Origin: a virus
Virus record (IMG/VR): IMGVR_UViG_3300037843_000015
Location: 1 to 32,850 of that record
DNA: 32,850 nt
Reading direction: 5' to 3' (one strand)
Both the position numbers and the translations under genes were made by a program. The notes under the pieces were generated by a model that worked only from the letters and a program-made list of their open reading frames with translations, had not been told where the DNA came from and searched no databases. Within the stretch, counting starts at the first letter, position 1. The number at the start of each line of letters is the position of its first letter. Positions 14,192-22,229 of the stretch are shown here, in pieces.

Positions 14192-14709
14192 TGAGCGCCC
14201 CGATCCAATACGTGCCCTCTATCGCGCTCGACTCAGTGTTCGACGCGCTCGGCGCGTTCATACGGCCGTTCGTGGGAGCCACTCAGATCATCCGCGCACA
14301 GGTAAACCGGGTTGCTATGCCGGTTGGAAGTTTCGTTGAACTGACTGAGATTGCAAGCACTGATCTGGAGGTTCCGTATCAGTGGTACGATGGAGTGAAT
14401 TTCCAGAGCGACATTGTTGGCCCGAAGCGCCTGATGATTCAAGCGGACTTTTACGGAGCGCAAGCGGGCGACTGGTGCGCGGCGCTCAAGACGGTTTGGC
14501 GCACGCCTTACTCCACCGCGCAATTCCCGGCAGGTATCGCGCCGCTCTATTGCGATGACGGGAACGAATCACCGCTGATTACCGGCGAGGAACAGTACGA
14601 GCGCCGATGGATTCTGAATATGCTGCTTCAATACAACCCTGTGATCTGCGTGCCGCAGTTGGCTGCTGATTCACTCAAGATGAACACCGTTGACATGGCG
14701 GACGCATAA
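14191..14709 (+). CDS. Neck terminator protein, LIC_12616 / gp12-like family
   Basis: Recognisable segments are ALDSVFDALGAFIRPFVG, QVNRVAMPVGSFVELTEI, and MIQADFYGAQAGDWCAALKTVWRT-type sequence around residues 85-115 with the conserved 'D-F-Y-G' core, then EQYERRWILNMLLQYNP. The family caps the tail tube at the neck. The length is 172 aa. ATG 14191 lies in a TGATG junction; an earlier in-frame start at 14143 would extend it into the previous gene and is not favoured. Confidence 0.75.
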   Translation: MSAPIQYVPSIALDSVFDALGAFIRPFVGATQIIRAQVNRVAMPVGSFVELTEIASTDLEVPYQWYDGVNFQSDIVGPKRLMIQADFYGAQAGDWCAALKTVWRTPYSTAQFPAGIAPLYCDDGNESPLITGEEQYERRWILNMLLQYNPVICVPQLAADSLKMNTVDMADA

Positions 14710-14719
14710 GGAGAAGAAA

Positions 14720-16282
14720 ATGACGATCCCGGCAAGTGTTATCGCTTCTGCAATTCCCTCAGTGCTTAGTCCCGGTGGCACGGGTCTGGTGATGAACGGG
14801 CTTGTATTGACTGAAAATCCCCTTATGCCTGCGGGTCAGGTATTGAGTTTCGCGCTCACTGGCGGAAGCGCACAAACGGTCTCGAACTTTTTTGGGCCGT
14901 CGTCGGCAGAGTACGCGTATGCTTCCATCTACGCAGCGGGAATGGTGAACGGGACTCAGCTTCCCTCTTCGATCCTGTTTGCTTCCTACAATGCAGCGGC
15001 CCGCGGCGGATGGTTGCAGTCCGGTTCTCTTGCCGGGGTTCCTCTCTCCACTCTCCAGAGCTACAGTGGAACACTGACCATCGACTTTGCCGGATCTCCG
15101 ATCACATCAAGCACAATCAATCTGACCGGAGTCGCAACGCAAAGCCTGATGGCGGCGGAGATTCAAGCAGCCTTTACCACTCCTCCTTTTGCGGTGACAT
15201 GGAATGCCGTCCAAGGCGCATTTGTTTTCACCAGCACACTTACCGGGGCAACGGAGACGATTACCTACGCGACAGGAACGCTCGCGGCTGATCTCTTCTT
15301 GACTCAGGCGACTGGCGCAACGCTCTCGCAAGGCGCGGCGGCTGATACGCCCGCAAGCGCGATGAATAACGTCATCGCAGTCAATCGCAATTGGGCGAGC
15401 ATGAGCTATCTCACAGAGCCAACGCTGACACAGAAAGAAGATTTTGCCGCATGGTTTAGCGGGCAGAACGGGCAATACGGCGCAGTTGTATGGGACAGCG
15501 ATGTTCAGGCGAGCGTGCAGAATGCCACTGAGCCTTTTGGAGTCGTTGCTAAAACGAACAACTACAACGCTCTGATGTGCATCGGCGGCGATCCGGCACT
15601 CGGTACGCTTGGGCCTTTGGTGATGAATACGGCGGCTTTTGTGCAGGGAATGATTGCCTCTGTGAACTATTCACAGACAAACGGAAGCATCACATTCTCC
15701 GGGAAATCGGCAAACTCTGCTGCTGTGTCTCCGACGTGCGCAAATCTGCAAACCTACGAGAATCTTCTGGCAAACGGCTACAGTTGCTACGGAGCCTTCG
15801 CATCGCGCAATCAGGGATTCACGTTCTTCTCGAACGGCAATATGCCTGGGAGCGTTCCGTGGGCAAACCTGTTTTTTGACCAGATATGGTTGAACTCCCA
15901 ATTTGAGTTGTCGCTGATTACTCTCTACACCACACTGGGGAAGATTCCTTATGACCCATATGGATACGGCCTTGTTCGGGCGTCACTCGTGGGACAGAGC
16001 AGCACTGCTTCTCCTGCCGACAATGGGCCAATCAACAACGCGCTCAACAATGGCGTTATTCAGATTGGCGTGACTCTTTCTTCAACTCAGGCTGCTGCTA
16101 TCAACGCTGCTGCCGGGGTACAGAACGCGGCAAGCGCGGTCCAAAAGAACGGGTACTATTTGCAGATTCTTGACCCTGGGGCAGAGGCCCGCAACGCTGG
16201 CCAGACTCCGATTATCAATTTCTGGTATGCCAGCGGCGGAGCGATTCTGCAATTTTCGATGGCGAGCATCAACGTTTTGTGA
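14720..16282 (+). CDS. Contractile tail sheath protein (DUF3383)
   Basis: This protein shows that the tail is contractile. The start ATG 14720 has an AAGGAGAAG site. The N-terminal part (SFALTGGSAQTVSNFFGPSSAEY) and the C-terminal part (FFDQIWLNSQFELSLITLYTTLGKIPYDPYG, which spans the sheath core) match DUF3383. Residues ~115-215 hold the variable outward-facing domain (beta-rich, Thr/Ala-rich). The length of 520 aa fits. An earlier in-frame start at 14690 overlaps the previous gene and lacks a ribosome site. Confidence 0.88.
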   Translation: MTIPASVIASAIPSVLSPGGTGLVMNGLVLTENPLMPAGQVLSFALTGGSAQTVSNFFGPSSAEYAYASIYAAGMVNGTQLPSSILFASYNAAARGGWLQSGSLAGVPLSTLQSYSGTLTIDFAGSPITSSTINLTGVATQSLMAAEIQAAFTTPPFAVTWNAVQGAFVFTSTLTGATETITYATGTLAADLFLTQATGATLSQGAAADTPASAMNNVIAVNRNWASMSYLTEPTLTQKEDFAAWFSGQNGQYGAVVWDSDVQASVQNATEPFGVVAKTNNYNALMCIGGDPALGTLGPLVMNTAAFVQGMIASVNYSQTNGSITFSGKSANSAAVSPTCANLQTYENLLANGYSCYGAFASRNQGFTFFSNGNMPGSVPWANLFFDQIWLNSQFELSLITLYTTLGKIPYDPYGYGLVRASLVGQSSTASPADNGPINNALNNGVIQIGVTLSSTQAAAINAAAGVQNAASAVQKNGYYLQILDPGAEARNAGQTPIINFWYASGGAILQFSMASINVL

Positions 16283-16309
16283 TGAAATTGTGCTAAAAAG
16301 GGGTGACGT

Positions 16310-16768
16310 ATGGGCGGATTTCTCAATGCACTAACAGGCGGAGCGAGCACGATTACCTCTGCGAATTCGGTTGTCAGCATCATCGTGGCGGGGCTATTCC
16401 CTTCGCCTGTACAGTTGCAGGGTTACTCGACGGATAAGGCATGGGATACTGCGGCTGTTGTGGTGACTGAAACGCAAATCGGCGTCGATGGGCGCAAGAC
16501 GGCGGGCCTCGTATTCAACGCGGTCAAGCAGACTTACTCGTTCCAGGCCGACTCTCCGAGCGTCGCGCTTTTCGAGGCGATCTATGGTGCCCAGCGCGTA
16601 GCCCGCGATGTCTACTACATCACGGCGATTGTCGATCTGCCTTCAACTGGCCAGTCCTACGTTTGCAACAAAGGAACGCTGGAGGATTACAACTCGGTGG
16701 CCTCGGCTGGTAAGGTTCTCGGCGCACGCGAATTCAGCATAAATTGGGGATCAGTGATTCCGGCATAG
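16310..16768 (+). CDS. Tail tube protein (DUF3277-like)
   Basis: This protein forms the inner tube inside the sheath. The series GYSTDKAWDTAAVVVTETQ, IGVDGRKTAGLVFNAV and YSFQADSPSVALFEAIY, ending in AREFSINWGSV, fits the DUF3277 tube family, which follows DUF3383 sheath genes. The length of 152 aa is standard. AGGGGTGA lies before the ATG. Confidence 0.82.
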   Translation: MGGFLNALTGGASTITSANSVVSIIVAGLFPSPVQLQGYSTDKAWDTAAVVVTETQIGVDGRKTAGLVFNAVKQTYSFQADSPSVALFEAIYGAQRVARDVYYITAIVDLPSTGQSYVCNKGTLEDYNSVASAGKVLGAREFSINWGSVIPA

Positions 16769-16780
16769 GCGAGGTGATTC

Positions 16781-17257
16781 ATGGCGCGTAAAGTTTCGAC
16801 ATACACAGTGGACTCTGAGGGCAGGGATAAAGGCAAGCAATTCCTGCTCACAGAAATGGCCGCGACAAAGGCGGAAGACTGGGCTATCCGAGTGATGCTT
16901 GCGCTCGGATCGGCAAACGTGGACATTCCTGACGGTGCCTTGCAGTTGGGCATGGCGGCGCTGGCGGAAATCGGCCTCAAGAAGCTGTTTGCGATTGACG
17001 CCGTTTCGATCAGGCCACTGCTCGCCGAACTGATGGAGTGCGTCGAGTTCGTGCCGAATCCGCAGAAGCCAGCGGTCAAGGTGGGATACCCGCTGTTTGA
17101 GAGTCAGGTTGAAGAAGTCAAGACGCTGCTCATGCTTAAATGGGAAGTTCTGAAATTGCATTTAGATTTTTCTCTCGCCGTCGGCCTCTCAGAATCACTC
17201 GGCAACACACTGGCGGCGGAAAAGCACAAGCCGGGTACGCGAACGTCCCCAAAATAA
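16781..17257 (+). CDS. Tail assembly chaperone, short form (158 aa)
   Basis: This gene lies between tube and tape measure, where lambda G-type chaperones are found. The protein begins MARKVSTYTVDSEGRDKGKQ and is mainly helical; LTEMAATKAEDWAIRVMLAL is typical of this class. It probably coats the tape measure during tail assembly. The last codons before the TAA stop form a -1 slippery sequence that joins it to the overlapping downstream frame. Confidence 0.75.
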   Translation: MARKVSTYTVDSEGRDKGKQFLLTEMAATKAEDWAIRVMLALGSANVDIPDGALQLGMAALAEIGLKKLFAIDAVSIRPLLAELMECVEFVPNPQKPAVKVGYPLFESQVEEVKTLLMLKWEVLKLHLDFSLAVGLSESLGNTLAAEKHKPGTRTSPK

Positions 17258-17379
17258 TCGGGGTCATAGTCGGCAGACGATTGGCGACACTTTTGGAGCT
17301 TCAAACGGTCTACGGGGAAGAAGATGCTCATAACCTTCTCGAAATCATCGCCGTAGATTCAGAAAACGAGAGGGAGTAG
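16781..17379 (+). CDS. Tail assembly chaperone, predicted -1 frameshift fusion (199 aa)
   Basis: A -1 slip on C-CCA-AAA at 17248-17254, directly before TAA 17255-17257, would continue translation as ATA ATC GGG... and add 41 residues (IIGVIVGRRLATLLELQTVY, then an acidic helical end) up to 17379, just before the tape-measure start. The downstream frame is open through the shift point but has no credible start or ribosome site of its own. Most tailed phages make such a G/GT pair at this locus, so the longer product is very likely. Confidence 0.7.
17248..17254 (+). other. -1 ribosomal frameshift heptamer CCCAAAA
   Basis: The zero frame reads TCC-CCA-AAA-TAA, so the heptamer has the canonical X-XXY-YYZ form with X=C, Y=A, Z=A. 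The stop codon immediately after it should add a pause. A weak stem (AATCG at 17256-17260 with CGATT at 17278-17282) lies downstream but starts within the stop codon, so its role is unclear. Confidence 0.7.
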
Positions 17380-17382
17380 ACT

Positions 17383-19149
17383 ATGGCAACAGTGATTGAC
17401 AGCCTGATCGTCACCCTCGGACTCGACAGTAAAGACGTAGACGCAAAGGCTCCCGGTGTTCGCAGCAAGCTCGCCGATCTGGAAACGTCTGCTAAAGATA
17501 CAGAGAAGGGTTTTACCGGACTAAGCGGCGCGGTAAAATCTTTCGGTGCAGTTCTCGCCAGCATTGTTAGCGTGGGAGTTGTAACCGCGTTCGCAAAAGA
17601 CATCATAGAAACAAACACGCATCTATATTACCTCTCTCAGAATCTTGGCATCAGCGCACAGAAGTTGTCAGCCTGGGGTCAAATGGCAAAACAGCTTGGC
17701 GGAAGCTCTGCGTCAATTCAGAATTTCTTCGGGCAAATTCGCGGTATGTACGGCCAATATATGATGGGCGAGACTCCACCGTTGCAGAAATTATTTGCTA
17801 TGGTGGGCATCAATCCCATAGCTGCGGCCATGCAATCTCCAGAAGCAACCATTCTGCAATTGGCCGAGAAATTCAAGAAATCTGATACAGGACCAAACCG
17901 CTGGAAGGCCGCATCGTTTATGGAGGCCGGGGGATTATCCGAAGATGTGGTAAACATGATATTGCAGGGTCCAGCATGGATTAAGAGCCATCAGAAGGAG
18001 CTTGCTGCATTATCCCCGACAGACAGACAGGTTAAGGCGTCTGCCGATCTAACGCAGAGGCTGGTTGTATTATCAACTGCGGTCAATAAGATTGGGAATA
18101 ACCTTCTCACAGACCTTATGCCGTTGCTCCATAAGATTGAGATAAGGTTGGATGGAATACTGAAATGGATGTTGAAGCACGGAGGGACAACCGAAGCTAT
18201 TGCCGGAACTGGAGTTGGAGCCTTGGGTCTAATGGGGATTATAGGCTCATTCGAGATACTAAAACCGCTCATTCTAGGCATTGGAACAGCATTTACAGCT
18301 ATCGACTGGCCCATTCTAGCAGTTATCGGAGCTATTGCTGCTCTGTCACTTGGAATCTATGAACTTCATAAGCACTGGTCATACTTCGTGGAGAAGTGGG
18401 ATAAATTCAAGATTAGCCCAGCAATGACAGAGGCGGCGAAACTATGGGGCGCTGTCGTCGATAAGATGAATGCTGGAGAACAATGGGTCATTAGCAAGTG
18501 GAACGAGATGCAACTGAAACGGGCTGGTATGTCGGGGCTTGCTCCAGGCGGAGGAGTGCATGAGCAAGTGTCACATGAAGAATTGGAAAAGTATCTTATC
18601 TCCAAGGGAATGTCGCCGGAATGGTCTGCTGCGTGGGCTGCAAACGTGCAGAGCGAGAGCGGAGGATCAACAAATGCGCGCGGAGACAATGGCCTCGCTT
18701 ATGGTATTGCCCAATTCCATCCTGATTGGCTTGTGGAATTCAAGCACATGTATGGGATTCCGATGAGTCAGGCGGGATGGAAGCAGCAGGCTGATTTTCT
18801 GACTTACATCGCAAAAAACAAGATGGGGAAGGGCAGCTATCTCACGGAAGCGCAGAAGGCTGCGTATATCGTCGCCCACTTCGAGAAACCGAAGGACATA
18901 GCCGGGGAATCAGCGTCACGCGGATTGTTGGCCGAGCAATACTACAGAGGTCTTTCTGGGGCAAGCTCTGTTGCGTCTGGCGTGAGCAGCACATCCAATT
19001 CGAGCGTTACGCATTCAGATAGCAGCAAGAACGTGCATATTGGCACGATGAACGTGAACCAACCCGCCGCGCAGAGTCGTTCAGTATCAAACTCTTTGCA
19101 TGGAATGGACTGGATGTTTGCACCTGCATTTAATGGAGCAATCTGGTAA
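17383..19149 (+). CDS. Tape measure protein with C-terminal tail lysozyme domain
   Basis: The tape measure sets tail length and is ejected with the DNA. Residues 1-~250 are helical. Hydrophobic segments lie at about 45-66 and 270-330 (GVGALGLMGIIGSF, WPILAVIGAIAALSLGIY). Residues ~395-520 match the phage tail lysozyme family (Phage_lysozyme2): YLISKGMSPEWSAAWAANVQ, SESGG with the probable catalytic Glu, AYGIAQFHPDWLVEFKHMYG and AAYIVAHFEKP. This domain should cut cell-wall peptidoglycan during injection. The C-terminus is Ser/Asn-rich. At 588 aa it implies a fairly short tail (by the usual ratio, roughly 80-90 nm). GAGGGAG precedes the ATG. Confidence 0.9.
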   Translation: MATVIDSLIVTLGLDSKDVDAKAPGVRSKLADLETSAKDTEKGFTGLSGAVKSFGAVLASIVSVGVVTAFAKDIIETNTHLYYLSQNLGISAQKLSAWGQMAKQLGGSSASIQNFFGQIRGMYGQYMMGETPPLQKLFAMVGINPIAAAMQSPEATILQLAEKFKKSDTGPNRWKAASFMEAGGLSEDVVNMILQGPAWIKSHQKELAALSPTDRQVKASADLTQRLVVLSTAVNKIGNNLLTDLMPLLHKIEIRLDGILKWMLKHGGTTEAIAGTGVGALGLMGIIGSFEILKPLILGIGTAFTAIDWPILAVIGAIAALSLGIYELHKHWSYFVEKWDKFKISPAMTEAAKLWGAVVDKMNAGEQWVISKWNEMQLKRAGMSGLAPGGGVHEQVSHEELEKYLISKGMSPEWSAAWAANVQSESGGSTNARGDNGLAYGIAQFHPDWLVEFKHMYGIPMSQAGWKQQADFLTYIAKNKMGKGSYLTEAQKAAYIVAHFEKPKDIAGESASRGLLAEQYYRGLSGASSVASGVSSTSNSSVTHSDSSKNVHIGTMNVNQPAAQSRSVSNSLHGMDWMFAPAFNGAIW

Positions 19150-19865
19150 TGGCGCTGATACCATTTCCGTCGGTCCCGAACTATCCTGGCGTGCCAGCGA
19201 TTCCCCGAACTGCGCCCGGATCGCCGAGTATCAATATCAGCATCGCGCCCGCTCAGAACACTTCTGTTAGCCAGTCTTCCAGCGAGCCGTTATGGGGAAT
19301 CTTCACATCTTCAAATGCGCCCCTTTGGGAAGCCGAAGACGTTGGAACGCTTTCCGTGCTCTCGTTCGGGTTCGAGCGTTCGATGCAGGTCAGCGATTTT
19401 CCAGTTGAGGCGAACAATGCAAATCAAGGGACAGCGTTCGCTAGTTTTAACAAGGTGTTTGTCCCTTCCAATCCGATTCTAACTTTGGCTCTAAGCGGAA
19501 CCGAAGCGCAAAAGATGTATTTTCTAGCTGCGCTTGACGTAGCTTGTCAGTCAACCGCCCTCTATAACGTACTTACGCCGGACGCTTCGTATGTTGCACC
19601 TAATGGCGCTTGCACGATTGAGCGGTACAGCTACCAGCGCACAGCGACGCATGGCGCTACGATGCTGATCGTGGAAGTATCACTTAAGCAGGTTTTACAG
19701 GTCACGGCGGCGCTGACCAATGTTCCGGCTGGAACGACCGGGATTACTTCGCCGCAATCCCCAAGCGCAACCTCGACAACAAACGGCGGAACAGTAAACG
19801 GAAATGACACGCCTGTTTTGAGCCAAGACTCTATCGACGCTATTCTTGCAGGGGGGGCACGGTAA
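19149..19865 (+). CDS. Baseplate-proximal tail protein (238 aa)
   Basis: This gene comes directly after the tape measure, in the position of the gene upstream of the baseplate plug in Pam3-like phages. The N-terminus is Pro/Ser-rich (PSVPNYPGVPAIPRTAPG); the middle (WGIFTSSNAPLWEAEDVGTL, VFVPSNPILTLALSG) is a beta-rich domain, and the C-terminal ~50 residues are a flexible Thr/Gly/Asn tail. It may link tube end and hub. No precise family is assigned. Start and end are coupled by TAATG junctions. Confidence 0.6.
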   Translation: MALIPFPSVPNYPGVPAIPRTAPGSPSINISIAPAQNTSVSQSSSEPLWGIFTSSNAPLWEAEDVGTLSVLSFGFERSMQVSDFPVEANNANQGTAFASFNKVFVPSNPILTLALSGTEAQKMYFLAALDVACQSTALYNVLTPDASYVAPNGACTIERYSYQRTATHGATMLIVEVSLKQVLQVTAALTNVPAGTTGITSPQSPSATSTTNGGTVNGNDTPVLSQDSIDAILAGGAR

Positions 19866-20185
19866 TGCAGACGATCCCCATTCAACCCGTTCCCTCACAG
19901 CAGTTCCAAGTCACCCTAGACGGGCAGCTCTGCGCTTTTTCTATTTACGTGAAAAATCAGTGTATGTTCTTTGATGCGCTTGTCAACGGGGCGGCAATTT
20001 CATACTCTGTTCAATGTAAAAACCTTGTAAATCTTATCCCGACAGCGTATCTGGGGTTCACTGGCTTGCTTGTATTCAATGACACGCAGGGAACCTCAGA
20101 CCCGGTATATACAGGGCTTGGGATTCGTTGGTTGCTGCTATACTTGGATGCGGCGGACTGGGAGGTCTATGGCCTCTCCATCTAG
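19865..20185 (+). CDS. Baseplate plug protein (Pam3 gp18-like)
   Basis: The sequence MQTIPIQPVPSQQFQVTLDG, followed by NGAAISYSVQCKNLVNLIP and YLGFTGLLVFNDTQGTSDP, is a close match in order and spacing to the baseplate plug family defined from cyanophage Pam3. In that structure the plug closes the tube at the baseplate until contraction. The length of 106 aa is standard. The gene's 3' end overlaps the next gene by 17 bases. Confidence 0.82.
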   Translation: MQTIPIQPVPSQQFQVTLDGQLCAFSIYVKNQCMFFDALVNGAAISYSVQCKNLVNLIPTAYLGFTGLLVFNDTQGTSDPVYTGLGIRWLLLYLDAADWEVYGLSI

Positions 20186-21149
20186 TTTCGAGAACATCAA
20201 AGACCTAAAGTTTATCTTTACTTTAGGCAGTTGGATGACTCCGTTTACTGTTTCCGGTGGGACTGCAAACACCATTACGATGCAGGGTCTAAGGGCAAGC
20301 GTCTCCATTGACCATGCCGGTGGTGCTGACATGGGAACTATGAGCGCGAACATATACGGACTCACGCCGAGCCAGCTAAACCAACTGACAAGCCTCCAGT
20401 GGAAGACGGCTATTCTTGGGTTATCGAGTCAGGATTTCAGTGCGTACACTGTTCAGGTATACGCGATTGACGGATCACAGGAAACTCTTTTGTATAATGG
20501 TCAGGTGCTGAACGCATGGGCGGATTTCAGCGGTATGCCGCAGACGTGCCTAATAATACAGACGAATCCAGCGGGAGCGTACTCAGCCCTTGTAAATTCC
20601 GCAAACCCACTTAGCATTTCATCGAATACGACGGTCGGAATAGTAATGTCTCGATTGGCGCAAGCGATGGGATTCTCATTCCAAAACGCGTCTTCTGACG
20701 GTAGCATCGTCAACCAGGCAGTAACAAAAGGCTCATATTTCGGGAATACGGCAATGGAACAGGCCCGGTCGATGATGGATGCATACCGATTCTGGATGTA
20801 CATTGACGCAACCACGAATCCTCCGACACTGGCAATTGTTCCTTGGGGGAAAGCAAGGAATTCTGTAGTTGCGGTTCCCCTTATCTCCCCTCAGACTGGA
20901 CTCATCGGCTACCCTCTTTTCAATTCAAGTGGAGTAACATTCGATTGCCTTTATAACCCAACCATCCTGCTCGGAGGCCAAGTAAAGATTCAGTCCTCAA
21001 TTCCGCAAGCAAACGATGTATGGACTGTGACATCTCTGTCTCATCAACTTACGAGTCAGTTCCCCGGCGGTCCTTGGCAAAGCTCCGTTCAGGCGGTATC
21101 TGGAGACTTCGGGAACATCGGACAGGTTCTATCGGGAGGCGGCTCATGA
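20169..21149 (+). CDS. Baseplate hub protein
   Basis: Start ATG 20169 follows GGGAGG at short spacing. Features are MASPSSFENIKDLKFIFTLG, the strand-rich GLRASVSIDHAGGADMGTMS with NIYGLTPSQLNQL, and a late segment VKIQSSIPQANDVWTVTSLS ending in HQL (the 'W-x-V-x-x-x-x-H-x-L' feature of gpD/gp44-type hubs). The hub joins tube and spike. The length of 326 aa is usual. The track-level upstream extension to 20070 would overlap the plug gene and is not used. Confidence 0.75.
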   Translation: MASPSSFENIKDLKFIFTLGSWMTPFTVSGGTANTITMQGLRASVSIDHAGGADMGTMSANIYGLTPSQLNQLTSLQWKTAILGLSSQDFSAYTVQVYAIDGSQETLLYNGQVLNAWADFSGMPQTCLIIQTNPAGAYSALVNSANPLSISSNTTVGIVMSRLAQAMGFSFQNASSDGSIVNQAVTKGSYFGNTAMEQARSMMDAYRFWMYIDATTNPPTLAIVPWGKARNSVVAVPLISPQTGLIGYPLFNSSGVTFDCLYNPTILLGGQVKIQSSIPQANDVWTVTSLSHQLTSQFPGGPWQSSVQAVSGDFGNIGQVLSGGGS

Positions 21150-21877
21150 GTTCTCCGGCATTCTCTAACCCGTGGGGATTCCTCCAGCCGGCATCGTTGT
21201 GGGGAAGGTATAACAATCTGCGTTTTATGATTCAGCAGATGCTTTCCAAGGTGCAGACGGCAACCATTGTCCAGGTCACGGCCTGCTCAAACGATGGAGG
21301 CGTATCCCCGGTTGGAACGGTTGATGTGCAGATTCTAGTGAACCAGATGGGTTCGTTGGCTGGGCAAATGGTTGGAGTTCCTCATGTGACGATGTTAGGA
21401 CTTCCCTACTTGCGCATCCAGGGCGGAGAGAATGCAATCATCATCGATCCGCAAGTGGGAGACATCGGCATTGCAGTCTTTGCCAGCCGAGACATTACGA
21501 ACGTCAAGAGTACCAAAGCGCAAGCCAACCCCGGCAGTTTCAGGATGCACGACTTCGCAGATGGGATGTACCTGGGCGGGCTACTGAATGGGACGCCAAC
21601 GCAGTTCATTCAGTTTTCGTCGTCTGGTATTACCCTCCAATCGCTTACTGCCGTGCTTGTGCAAGCTCCATCTGTGACAGCTTATTCAACGGGAACGATC
21701 AACCTAGTAGCTCCCGATGTGGCGGCATACAACACGGGCGGTACGCCGCTCGCGCTGGTCAATTCAGATTGGCTTGACTGGTTCACAACGAACATACAGC
21801 CTTTCTTAGTCGGCCTTGGGTATACGGGGGTGCCCATGCCGTCGTATTGCAAGACTACGATCTTGAAGGGTGAGTAG
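21146..21877 (+). CDS. Baseplate spike protein, Gp138-like
   Basis: ATG 21146 overlaps the hub stop (ATGA) with GGGAGG upstream. The N-terminal OB-fold domain reads ATIVQVTACSNDGGVSPVGT, VDVQILVNQMG and IIDPQVGDIGIAVFASRDI; 'P-x-x-G-D-x-G-x-x-x-F-x-x-R-D' is the Gp138/gp45 signature. The C-terminal part (ITLQSLTAVLVQAPSVTAYS) has a period typical of the triple-stranded beta-helix needle. The end is short and lacks a visible His-x-His iron-binding tip. The length is 243 aa. Confidence 0.8.
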   Translation: MSSPAFSNPWGFLQPASLWGRYNNLRFMIQQMLSKVQTATIVQVTACSNDGGVSPVGTVDVQILVNQMGSLAGQMVGVPHVTMLGLPYLRIQGGENAIIIDPQVGDIGIAVFASRDITNVKSTKAQANPGSFRMHDFADGMYLGGLLNGTPTQFIQFSSSGITLQSLTAVLVQAPSVTAYSTGTINLVAPDVAAYNTGGTPLALVNSDWLDWFTTNIQPFLVGLGYTGVPMPSYCKTTILKGE

Positions 21878-21878
21878 C

Positions 21879-22229
21879 ATGAATACGCTGCTTTTGGACA
21901 ATTTGGTTTGGGATTTGGTTCTCGACTCCAACGGGAACATTGCGCTTGCAAGCCCCCCCTACGCTGTTGCTCAGGATGTGGCGAGCGCGTGCCGCCTGTT
22001 TTTAGGGGAGCTTTGGTACGACACAACGCAAGGTATATCCTATTGGCAGCAGCTTTTAGGCCAGAATCCGACTTCTTCGCAGATCGCGGCGGCATTGAAT
22101 AGCGCGGCATTGACGGTGCCGGGAGTGGTAACGGCGAACACGATTATCACTTCATCTGCGGGCCGCGAGATCAGCGGGCAGGTTCAGTTCAGTACGAGCG
22201 ACGAGACAGAAACGAGCGTGAACTTCTGA
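21879..22229 (+). CDS. Baseplate wedge protein, gp46 / GPW-gp25 family
   Basis: Features are LDNLVWDLVLDSNGNIALAS, DVASACRLFLGELWYDTTQG and IIT...GREISGQVQFST, as in the gp46 family. LWYDTTQGISYW matches the conserved strand before the pore-facing loop. The protein nucleates sheath assembly on the baseplate. ATG 21879 has AAGGG/GGTGAG upstream; GTG 21870 is closer to the site and less likely. The length is 116 aa. Confidence 0.8.
   Translation: MNTLLLDNLVWDLVLDSNGNIALASPPYAVAQDVASACRLFLGELWYDTTQGISYWQQLLGQNPTSSQIAAALNSAALTVPGVVTANTIITSSAGREISGQVQFSTSDETETSVNF

Noticed and set aside
17140-17379. Independent 79-aa gene downstream of the chaperone
   Set aside because: It has no ribosome site at its ATG, its first half is atypical, and a slippery heptamer explains its use as a -1 extension.
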